This document shows positions 10,601 through 22,600 of a stretch of DNA of 64,000 bases, in pieces (the stretch's first letter is position 1; every line of letters begins with the position of its first letter). The translations under genes were made by a program, and so were the position numbers. The notes below the pieces were generated by a model. It saw only the letters and a program-made list of their open reading frames with translations, searched no databases and was not told the origin of the DNA. Location: the NCBI GenBank assembly GCA_030710605.1, contig CP092879.1, positions 80,836,935 through 80,900,934 on the forward strand, written 5' to 3'. The DNA is from Cordylochernes scorpioides. Its lineage: Eukaryota > Arthropoda > Arachnida > Pseudoscorpiones > Chernetidae.

Positions 10601-13600
10601 GTTAGTTGAGGAGATGTAAATGTGAAGTGGGGAAACCCCCAGGACTATAATAGAAAAACCGAGACAATGGAACCTAATGGAGATCGTTTAAACGACTTGA
10701 GGAATAAACAACAACAACAAACAACAAGTAAGACACAAACTTACCTTGGAGAATCGGTCGTTTCCGGCTACCTTGGCTCCCAGAATCAAGAACTCCTGGA
10801 GAGGTGAGCAGTCCTTAGCCAGCACCTTATAGCAGCCGATCTCTGGGAGGTCGTACGTGTAGTTGTCGAAGGTGCGCACGTGATCGCCGTAGATGACACA
10901 GTAGGCTGTAGCACGACACACCGTGTTGTCACATACTGTTCCTTAGCGACATACTGTCCCCTTCTCTCTAGTAGACTTCCCCATCGTGTATAACAGTCAA
11001 ACAAAATGAGATGATGCATGTTTCATCTCGATAAGAATTAACTGTTATTATTCTCTTTTATTGGAAATAAAAACATATTCTTTGAAAACTTATCAAATCA
11101 GAAGTCAATATTTTAAAAATGTCATAGAACTTGTATTACACTCATGTAAAAAATTTAAGGAAGTTGTTCCTTTCAGCATGTATATCGGGATTCAGACAAT
11201 AACTCTGAAAGATATTACAGTGAACTTTATTGAAGACACACGAGTGTAAACAAACTTGTCTCTGTCTCTTTAAAAAGAGAATAAATGAATGGTGACATTA
11301 ATGATATTCCACTTCCTTAAGTTTTGTCCATGAGTGTATTGTAATTCAACAAGAAACACCTTTACTTTGAAATGTGTTAAATTAAAGAGAAGTGTTATTG
11401 TAGTTTTAGCGTATAAAACATTGTTAAAAATTTCATTGACAGGTAGTTCTGCATGTTTTAAACTTTCTCTGTGTTGTAATTGGTTGTAAGAAAGTCTATT
11501 CAGAAAGGCACCTAGTTAGAAGAGAGTTATGATTGTGGAAACAAAGAAAAAAAGGAAAATGTTCCAAAAAGATAACTTACGGTATTTAGGGTTGGCCACG
11601 TCATCGCCGATTTCACTGTGGTCGCTAACCGGGCTTGGGGAAACAGGAATGAAGTAGTGGAATGGGATATGATCGTAGCGCACTGTCTCGTGGGGCTTGT
11701 AGATGGTCATATGGGCACGGTTAGTATGGTGCACATGGTGCTCTACCAGGAATTTAACATGTCCTGCCTCGTTCTGTGCCAGGTGATTGACTTGAGCGTA
11801 GGGATAGTAGTAGTGCTTGAAGGCATCGCTGGCACGGTATGACAGGTTGTACAGGAGGTCGTGGATCTGCGCGTATACGATCGTATAAATACAAAATGCC
11901 TGAGGTATAAGGAAGTATAAGAAGTGAGTGAATGGAACTGTAAGAAGCAGGTTTCAGTTTAGATTTTGCGTGGGTAACAGAAGAATAACTCTCAGTTTAA
12001 CCTATATTCAATTTTCGAAGCTCTTAGAAATGAGTGAATGGAATTGTAAGAAACATAAGAAACAGGTTTCAGTTTAGGTTTGCGTTGGTAACAGAGAATA
12101 ACTCTCAGTTTAACCTATATTCAATTTTCGAATTTCTTAGAAATGAGTGAATAGAACTCTGTAAGAAACATAAGAAACAGGTTTCAATTTAGATTCTGCG
12201 TTGGTAACAGAGAATAACTCTCTCAGTTTGAGCTCTATTCAATTTTTGAAGTTCTTAGAAGCATTCCCATCTAAATGTAGGTTTTAGATATAGTTAAGGA
12301 TTGAGGGACTGGAAACCAATGTTCTCACATCTCAAGATTCCAGTGAAAGAATTTATATGAAGAATGTATGTCGTACTTACATTCTCGAACTTAACGTCCC
12401 AAGTTTCCTTGTGTAGACGGCTTGCAAGGTCGACGTAGATACGGCAGTAATCATTGTACATATCTCCCTTGGCGCGGGCCTTCTGGCATTTCTGGTAGTT
12501 GAGTCCGTAGACGTTGTGGTACCGTGGAGTGAGTGGCACTTCCCTTTCTGCTTCCAGCTTCTTCTGGTAGTCCGTCCTCTCTAGATGGCCTTGGATCATC
12601 ACCTGGATATCACCCGGCAGTTAGAGATGGAGTCTGTCAACCTGAGACATCTACACTTACCTTGCTATCTGTGGAGCAATCACGGCCGAAGTTGGTCTTG
12701 ATAATGGCATTCATGTTGTTGTCTTGAGACGCCGTGTCAAGCAAGAAGAACTTGGAGATGTCGTACTTGGGGTACTTGAGGTAACTGCTGAGGCAGAGCT
12801 GTAGAAACACAACACGTTACCTTCCCATGTCGTACTCTTTCACAAATTTGTGTGAGTACAATCTCTGTATGCTGTGAGGATGAATGTATGCAAATCTAAC
12901 TATCTCCTTATATTATCGAACCACTCTTTTTTACACAGCCCCTTTTACTATTTTGTTCATAATAAGGTAATACGTACAAACTAGTGTTTTATTATTTGTT
13001 TTAAGATCTGTTTCGATTCATAAATGTATTGAAAGTGGTATCTCTCTAAAATTTAATTAAGAGGAACTGATTTATAATTAGAAAAGCAATATAGAAAAGA
13101 AATCAATTTATTAATGGATTTATAGAAAGAGAAATACCACACTTCGAAGATAAATAAATATTAGCTTTAAATTTTGGACAAATATTATCCCACACCTGTT
13201 TATAGATTTACAAACTATCTATACCATTTTTTCTCAAATGTTTGCTTAGCAAGCCGAACGAGTCAATATAATTGTGAACAGTTTGGAAAATGAAACCGCT
13301 GGGGAAAAATACCGCTGTGATGAGCCTGAACGTTCAAGTTTAGTTTATTCATGGCAAGTTTGATGAAATTTAATCTAGTACATTCTATATGTAATACTTT
13401 CTCTCCGGAGTGTATTTCTTGACGATATAAATAATGAGGAAGAACTTATCGTGAATCTCTGATAAGTATATTAAAAATGGCATATCCTGACCAGGAGCAC
13501 ATGTGCTTTACAGAAGGCAGAGCGCCATCTGGTGGAACAGAAATCAACTAATCATTGATTTAGCCTGTTCCCTGATATTTGGCCAACCAAATTTCTTGAT

Positions 13601-16600
13601 AAATCAAGAATAAGTATGTAAATGAGAAACAACAAGATATGATTGAAGATGATACCATACCTTGAAGTGATCGCTTTCCTTGGAAGAGAATGGAGTCCTA
13701 TCATAGAAGATATTCCACTTGTGATGGATCTGATCTGTGCTCTGACTGACACTGATCTCAGCGTTGACCTTCCTCTCTCTCTGGCCACGTCCAGTCAACA
13801 AGGCCTGTAGGACCAAGGTCTCCCAGCGTAGATCGCCACGTGCACGTCCTTCTTCTTCGAATCCTGCGTCGAACTTGGGCGCGAAGTTCTCTGCTGAGCC
13901 TGGTTGGATGTAGTCAAATCCAAGTTCAAGTTCAACCTGCAGCATGTGTGGGTTAGTCATGGGATCTACTGAAGATATCTACCATTCCCTCTTACCTCAT
14001 TGGTGAGATCCCTATTGGCTCCAGTCAGATACAGGTCCACGTGGTATGGCCGGAACTCAGGGCGTACAAGGTAATAGTAGTAGCGGTCACGGAAGTCGTT
14101 CTCCATGAAGAAGTTGTACCAGTCTCCGACAGTGTTTCCCTCGTGCAGATAGTCTGCCTCTACGCGGATACCTAGTCCGAAAGCGTCATGTCCGAAGTCC
14201 TTGTTTATCTGCAAAAATTCGTTTACGATTAGCCATTTTCGATATTAATTTCTGAAGATATCAATTTTCACATTTATATTATTAGAGAAGAACAAAGAAA
14301 GAATGTATCTTCTAGTAGAGAAAATAGAATCTCCTTACCTTTTCTATCTGGTAGGAAGGCATGGGGATGTAGGTGGTTTCATGGATCAGTGGCTTGAGGT
14401 CGGAGTGGGACTCGATGAAGGTGAAAGGTTCGTAGTGGGTGTGGACGATGTGATGAGGGATCGGAGTCCACTTCAGGGTGAACTTCTCTGTTTCGAGGTC
14501 CAGCTTAAAGTCCATCTTGATGGGTAGCGACACCACACAGCGTTTGTTGATTCCCGCGCCCAGAGAGTGCTGAACGTATGGCTGCAGCACGGAGAGCTTC
14601 ATGAAGAAGTTTCTCTCATACCTGGAACACGAACCGAGTTTTGTTACTTATTGCACAGTAGTGAGTATTATTTACTTCTATTTCAGAAGAAAAAATGAAA
14701 ATTTTGCGTCAGATAGTTTCGAATTTCGAATACAGATGGCGCCATTATACTATATAATTCCATATTGCATGAGAACGCCCTTGCAACCTTAGAATAATTT
14801 GTAACGCTTTACCAAATGTTTTAATTTTTGTTCGCCCCTGACGAAGACAAAAGATGTTTGTCGAAACACATCAAGACAATAAAAAAGATTTACTGACCGA
14901 AGTATCTTTAATTTGAAGAACTATAAATACCGGCCAGGCAGCCTCTATCTTGGCGATATTTAATTCCAAATAGGCCTATTTATATGTTAGTTATTAGCTG
15001 AGAAGCAACGCTAGAATATAATATTATATATATTTGAATGTATTTCGATTGTGTTCGAAGTTTTATGTCCATTAAATACTTCCAACAAGAATTCCCCTTT
15101 AGTAACGGTCCATATAAACAAAATGATCAAATACAATATTATAGCGGTAGGGGAAGTTTAAACTGATGAAAATTTCTGGGAGGGTTCACCACTGATGAGT
15201 CAGGCCCAGTCTACCAATGATATCCTGCGATTATTTCTATTGTAAATATGTAAATAGCTTTTAATTTTTTTTTACTTTTTTTCTTTGCAGAGAGAGATAT
15301 ATTTCGAACTGAATCCATGTAAATTACTGTATTTCTTGATAAAGGCTTTTGTGTGTGAGTTTTCTCTCGTTTTCTCTTGAGTTCACTCCATGTTGAGAGA
15401 GGTGTCCTATATACACGAGCTGTCCAAACTTACGCGAAGTGGCTATCGAGGTGAGCGCCAACCTTCTTGACCTTGGAGAAATCAGGATTATCCTGGGAAA
15501 AGATATCAGGTTCGGTGGACAGCTTGAAGTCGTGGACCAGGTCCTGGTCGTAGATGATCTCCTTGAGGTCGAGGGCGATGGGCAGACCGATATGGCTGAA
15601 CATCATGATGGTCTTGTCCAGGCCGATGTGGTGTCCGCGGCTGGCGTAGGGGAAGAGAGTGTTGGCAGAGGCGATCAATCCGGTAATGATGAGGGGAGCT
15701 GCAATACCCGCCGTTCATATGAGATCGACACACATCGACAGTACTTATTGTTAGAAGAGATTAAAATAAAAAAACTCGTTGCATTTACCTTTGGTCTCTT
15801 CAAGTAATGATATCCTTTGATTTCTTCTATGGTAATTTGGATCAAAACTTTCTACATTGGGAACGATACAAGAATACTTATTGTCATGCTTGCTATGTAT
15901 GATCCCATGTCTCATGCTCTACAGACTGAGCTAGCCGGGTAATAGATGACAAATAATAAGATTACTTTATTAAAATATTCATATAATATTATAAATAGAT
16001 GTGGTTAATACAGTGGGATATATACAATGGAAACTCTCTCTAAACACCTAGTTGCGCATGGCTAAAGTTTCCTTCAAAGAGAGTGACGTCTTTTTAATAG
16101 AGAGTTACTAACTAATAAGAATAATGATTTTATGCCGATGTCCTTAGAGAGAGATATATTCTAGCGAGAGAGTGTCCTTTAATGTAACTTCTACTATATT
16201 TGCATAAATAAAATATAATGAATTCAGTAGAACCTCTCTTTAGAGAACACCCCGCTAGCGGACACCTCTCCACAAAGGACAGTTTTCATTTGCAAAATTA
16301 CCATTTTTACAATTTAGCAACTCTCCGGTAAGAGAACACCTCTCCCTAAAGGACATTTTGACTCTAAAATTAGATGTCATTTACAGGGAGGTTCTACTGT
16401 ATATGTAAAAATGTAAATAATTGATGAGCATTCGTATATATAATATTTACATAGTGTCTCTTCATTAGACAGGAGAGATAGTTACAGAGTGAGATTGACA
16501 CTGATTTATCAAAATTCTCTCTCCTATGGGACTGTATAGGATAGGATATCCCCTGAGAAATGAAAGAACTACTCACCGTTCTGGAAGAATCCCTCGATGT

Positions 16601-19600
16601 CTGTCTCATTGAAGTGATAGTAATGATAGTAATCATGGGAGAGCTGGTAGCCAATGGTAGCATGGGCTTTCTCGTATCCCCGGGTGTTGATATGAAGCTG
16701 GACAATGTGACGTTACTCAGTAATCCAGTTCAAACCAGTTACCATCTTACCTTCTTGTCGATGTCACTGAGCTCCTTCTCGACATTGCTGGAAGCATCCC
16801 GACGCATGCGGCGGTTGAAGAATTCAAAGAAGCTATGTCCCTTCTTGTTGGGTCCCTCGGGTCCAAGGAGTCTGTCCAGGTATTTCTCAAGGCCCTGAGC
16901 GGAGAAGATGAAGCCCTCGGAGTCGTAGTTGCGACCCACGATGTAGTCGCCGAAGACAAAGAACAAGGTGCGAGGGATGTAGCTACTGTTGCTGGGGATG
17001 TAGTGGAAGCTGGAGTAGCCGCCGTAGTCGTATTTCTCTACACACCGCTGTAGTTAAGTACATCTGTACACCTCTGAGAATGAGACTGGTAACTACATGA
17101 AGTGACTCTCCTACCAAGAAAAAGGGTTCGAAGGTAAAACCAAGCACCACTGAGGAAGGATCACAGATACGGTGTCAACATTCGAGAAAACAAAATTAAA
17201 ACGCTTTGTCTTTTTCTGATTAAGAACAAATAATAAGATAACCAAGTTTTCTGTTTTTGTTTTTTTTTTTTAAGAATTGAGAATTTTAAGTATTTTAATA
17301 ACTTGTAAGAATTTTATATAAGTTGGCTTGTGAAAAAGTTTTGAGTCAACTTTAGAAATGAAGAGTTTTTGATTTGATCTCCCCGTGCTTCCAGCTGGAT
17401 ATATCAATGAGTAATTCTGAAGGACATTTTTCTATAAGAACCCTACTGTTAATAGACATTTCCTGAAACATTTAGAAAGAAGAACAACAACACGTATGTG
17501 TGGATATTTTCTAATCAGTCAATATCCCTCGGATTATTTTTTTCAATGAAAACTCGTTTTGTTTTATTATTATTATTTTTTTGCTTATCCCTAGTACACG
17601 TGGTACAGGCCATGATAATCATGGTGGGTAGAAGTAGGCGACTGCTTTTACTCTAAGTGCACCACATGTCTACACATGTGAAAATCAGTTCGACTTTGCA
17701 CTTACAAATGTGCCAGTGGCCCGTTTGGTTATTTGCACTCGCTGGTGGGGTTAAACTTTTCCAAGAATCGGGGGGCATTGGAGAATTATTTTTTTAATCA
17801 GAAAAAAGTGTCCAATGCGGTATTCGATCCCGGGTCGTAGCGGTCGAAAACCAACGGTTTAGACCATCCTTCCACCGACCCCCGTTTTGTTATTATGGTA
17901 AGGAGAAATGAAGAGATAGAAAGAAGACAGGACTCACTGTTATAGCCGCTCGACAGATGGTGGAAAGCGTAGTTTTTGTCGTATTCTCTGTAGTCCATGT
18001 GCCAATAGTCCAGGAGGGTCAGAGCATGGCGGACGTTCCTGGCACTGAACCACATCGGTGAGGCGACATTGCAGGGTGTTATTGTTGCAGAGTGAAACTT
18101 ACGCCTCTTTGAAGCATGGATGTTCAGACTTGGCCAGACTCTTCATGGAAGTGTAGACATAGCTGGCCACTTGGACTGATGGTTCGTCCCACACAGAGAA
18201 CGCGATCTTCTCCCAGTGACTGAGGGTGAGAGGTGAGAAGGCGAGCATGGTGTAGGCCGTGATCCTGATCTCATAGTCCTCTGTGTGGTTGAAGTAGATG
18301 GGGAACAGCAGAGACACCGTCTACACACGTCGACCGTTCCGTCAAAACTAGATTTCATCCATTGACCGTCGCCGCAAACTAGCGGAATGTGGGGCCCAAT
18401 ATATTTTAAGTAAAAGGTAACCAAGAAAAATATCTACTAATATCATGAATGAGCATTAATTGCGCTTATAGTCATTGAATATGTAATATATCTCTAAAGA
18501 ATATTTAAAAATGCTTATAATTAGCATATTCTTGAAATTAACCGTTGCATGTACAACGGACTAATGTTCTAGTTACATTAGAATAAGTTGAATGGTCACA
18601 GGTCATGTGATTTCAATGGCCAATAGAAAAGGTGATAATTGGTTCACAAAGTTAGTTAGATTAGTCTGTAGTGTGTATCTACCTGGTCGAGATGGTAGTA
18701 TCCCATGTGCCACAGCGCGTAGATGGCGTAGGTACGCAGCTGGATGGGGTAGTTGCCCTCGATGAAGGGTTTCAGGTCCCTGAAGGATTCCTTCAGACCG
18801 AATGCTCCGATCAGTTTGACGTAGAAGGTGGCTTCAGACTCGTCTTTGTGGTCGAAGTGACGAATAGCATACTGCACAGAGGTTAAATTATATAGAATAT
18901 CTATAATATTATAATACCATCATCGATAAATGAAATAGCCATATATTACTGCTCAAAAGAGCATTTTTAGATTGGATAATCCCCATCTATTTGAATAAAT
19001 ATAATATACATAGTGTGATCAATAATTTCCAGGAATGCTAAATATTTAAAGAAATACAAAAGTATAATAAAGTTTTATTTAAAATTTCTCAAAATAATCA
19101 CCGTCACTATCTATACACTTGTTCCATCTTTTTTTCCAGATATCAAAACACCTCTGAAAATCCTCATCTTTCAGACTCTTTTTGTATAACTATATATATC
19201 AATCGAAATAATTGCAAAAAGTTTATTCAATAAAAATGGCAAGCTTTCAAGTGTTAGCTCATCATCAGACCAATTGTTTCACAAATTCCTACAATATATA
19301 TATATAGAGGTGTAGGAGGTATATTTACATATTTACACTTGAAAAAAGTTTTTTAAAAAGTCTTTTTTTCGATTCGATTGATATATATCGTTTAAATCCC
19401 TTGCAATTATTTCACAATCTAACATAATATATAACGGTTGATTGAAGTTTATTCCAGATTATATTTTTCACCAACAAAATCATTTTATTGAGATATTTCA
19501 TTTTGGATTCCGAAATCCAAAAAAGGGGTGAGTTAAAAAGTATCAATAAATAAATGTTGTTGTTGTTGCTTATTCCCCAAGTCACCACTCTTAAATATAG

Positions 19601-22600
19601 GAGGAAGGCTCCCTGACCTCCAGTTCTGGATCTCCGGGACAGGCCTGATAGAAGACGAGCTGGCCATCCTCGCATCGGCGAAATCAAGAATCAACCGATA
19701 CTTCATCCAGGTCGGACTGGGCCAGACCATCGAGGTCATCGCATGGAGGAGGACACTATCACGGTGGGGAAGAACACCTGGCTGATTGTATATAATTCCC
19801 TCTATCTTTTTCATGTAAATATTAACTAAGAAATCAATAAAAGTGTTCTAATTGTCTAAATTTTCACTCTTAAATATGGGATGGATAATGGTTTTACACC
19901 AGCCCGAAGGTAAAATAACCAGAATTCATAATTCAATTGAATATGTTTTTCAGAGTAGTTAGGTATGAAATTGGACAAGTACTTTATTCCCCAAGTCGTT
20001 TAAACGATCTCTATTAGGTCCCAATTGTCTCATATTTTCTAATCAGAAAGAAAATAGGTATTTAGAGAGAGATACACACAACTAAGACTTACCTGGTAGT
20101 ATTTGGCGGCTTTCTCAGGGGTGCAGCCGCGGCGGTGGAGATGGTGGTAGTCCTTAACGACGTAGGGTTTGGTGACACATTTGTCACGCACCAGATGGGC
20201 GAAGCTGAAGAGACAGTGATGATGGACATGGATATGGTCGCGGACAGCTGGATTGTCGCAGAGTCGCTGTCACATAGCCGATCTGTCACCTTAGTTGAAC
20301 AACAGCTCCCTAAATTACTGAGAACAAAAACAGGAAAGAGAATTTACAGCAAGACTTAGCGAGAATGGAATACTTGAAGTCTTTTACTCTGGTTATATAA
20401 ATCATTTTACAATAGTTCTATTCCAGAAGAATTTTTCACTTGGAGAGAATTTGTCTTCAAACATAACAGGATATTGCTCAAGTCCGAATTACATAACATT
20501 CTCAGAAAGTAACAGTACACACTATTATAATACAATATAATGCGGCTTATGATTGTAGAACGACATTTGAAAATTATCCCGCATGTGTTTCTTTTAAACG
20601 AAAAATCTAAATTTATTTTACTGAGAAATAGCGATTATTTCTAATCTTAGGGATGAAGTATGAAAGGATGAATTGTGAAGAGTAATGATAAACGGAAAAA
20701 TAAAGTGTCCAAGGATGGGAATTCTCATTTTTCCGTTTACCATTACTCTTCACAATTCATCCTTTCATACTTCATCCCTAAAGGTTAGAAATAATCGTTA
20801 TTTATCCTTAAAATAAATTTCGATTTTTCGTTTAAAAGAAACACATGCGGGATCAAATGTCGTTCTATAGTACACACTTTTATAAGTTGGATAAATCAAC
20901 TGGAACAGTAAATTATCAAAAGTACAAAATCTTGAGGCGAAGAGAGTTTCTTGCAAGATTTTTATTTAGCTGAACTTTCGAGTATTTCTGGTTTTCTAAA
21001 CTTAAACTGGCGAAACCGCTGGGAGGGTTCACCACTGATGAGCCAAGCCCTCCCATTAATTTTTTCATTGCAGTAAGGGCAGTAGAAATTGTTTTATTTT
21101 AAAAAGAATCATGCGCATCAAAAATAGTTTTGTATTTTGATAACAGATGGCGCGCTAGTGCATCGTATTATTTTTCTCTAGATAATTTTTCATATCTTTC
21201 ACTTTAGGAAAATTTTATACTGATATAAAAAAAACTTACATGAAACTTTTCACCTTTCGATTTTGTACTTTTAATAAAAAGTTCACAGTTTTTAGAGGTT
21301 TAAGAGAAGAGATCGTACTTACGTAGTATTCATCCAACAATCCCTCAGTGACTTCCTTGATGTGCGGCGTGATTTCAACGATGAACTCCTGGGCCCGGCT
21401 TGGCGTTACACGGGTGGTCTGGATGAGATACTTGCCAAACATGAAAGCCGGGTTGGTTCCACAGGCTTCCAAGGCATCAAAGAATAGATCCCTACACCAA
21501 ACGTCATGTCCTCCATCCTGGCAAAGTGACTATGGACTGTACTTACAGGTAGTAAGAATCCAACACACTGTACTTGGTGTAGAGGACTTCAAAGTCGTCA
21601 TAGCTGAGAGTTCCGAAGGCATTCACGAGTTCCAGGAACTTGGCAGTGTTGTTGTTCTTGATGAAGTTGTCGTTGTATTTCTCGCCAGCGTAGTCCGCTA
21701 CGATCTCGCCGAAAAGACGCTCGACCTGGAATGTCAGTAAATATCAGCTCTTATCATATTTCCACTATCCTTTATAGTTGGTGAATATACTAATAATATA
21801 ATTACAACCACAAACAACAAAAAGTTTTTATTAGAGCCCATTGCCCTGTATGGATTCGCCATACAACAACAAAATAATACAGCAATTTTTTTTCCTCCCT
21901 TTCCCCATGTCTACGTGAGCCTTTGTTTGAAAAGGGATTTATTTACATATCTGTTCTAAAACTTTCCTAACGACCTCTTTTGTGTATGAATCTATTTACA
22001 ATTGATTAATATAATTATAAAGTCCACCGTTTGTGGCTTAACCATGTTCTTCGTGAAAATTAGTAATTATTTTTAAGGTTACTCTTTTTCTTATAAATAT
22101 ATGTATATATGTTATATGTATATTAAAAATTGTAATATAATATAACACACTGTTAGTTTTAATTCACATATCTTCTAATTAGTTAAGTTAGAGTCAATAG
22201 TTTAGGATCATATATATATACCCTCCTATTAAAATATACGCTGCTCCTATTTGCTACCACCCCCCATATTTTTTTCTTCTTGTTCTTTTTCCAAAATCAC
22301 TTTAATAGGTACCGCTCAAAAAGAGCAACCTAGTTTATGATGATTGAAACAGTGAATAATATGTGAGGGACCCCCCATATCGGTTCAAAATCACATTAAT
22401 AGGTACCGCTCAGCAAGAGCAACCTAGTTCATGATAATTGAAACAGTGAATAATATGTGAAGGTTATTCACATATTAAACAAAATTTTAACGCGGGATTC
22501 AATCCCGGTGCATGACTGTCGGGAATCGAGGGTGTTACTCACCTGTCCACCGACGTTGTTATTGGACCCCCCATATTTTGTATGATATGCTTTATCTTTA

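Larger units (their letters stand above)
8674..10935 (-). other. Von Willebrand factor D domain region (exons 23-25)
   Basis: Three exons (10745-10935, 9425-9658, 8674-8857) encode a complete D domain, residues about 1385-1587: CDNTVCRATAYC, then GDHVRTFDNYTYDLP, and finally KLCGLCGDYNGD with the CGLCG motif. In vitellogenins and other large lipid-transfer proteins this Cys-rich domain sits near the C-terminus. Confidence 0.9.

Noticed and set aside
19250-19300. CTGATGATGAGC...GAAAGC on the minus strand as a hammerhead
   Set aside because: Core words are present but stem II does not pair next to the core and no stem I was found.
20998-21085. CGAAAC followed by CTGATGAG in a common repeat, as a hammerhead ribozyme
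   Set aside because: The two core words are in the wrong order with only about 19 nt between them, too short for two helices, and no U-H cleavage site precedes stem I.
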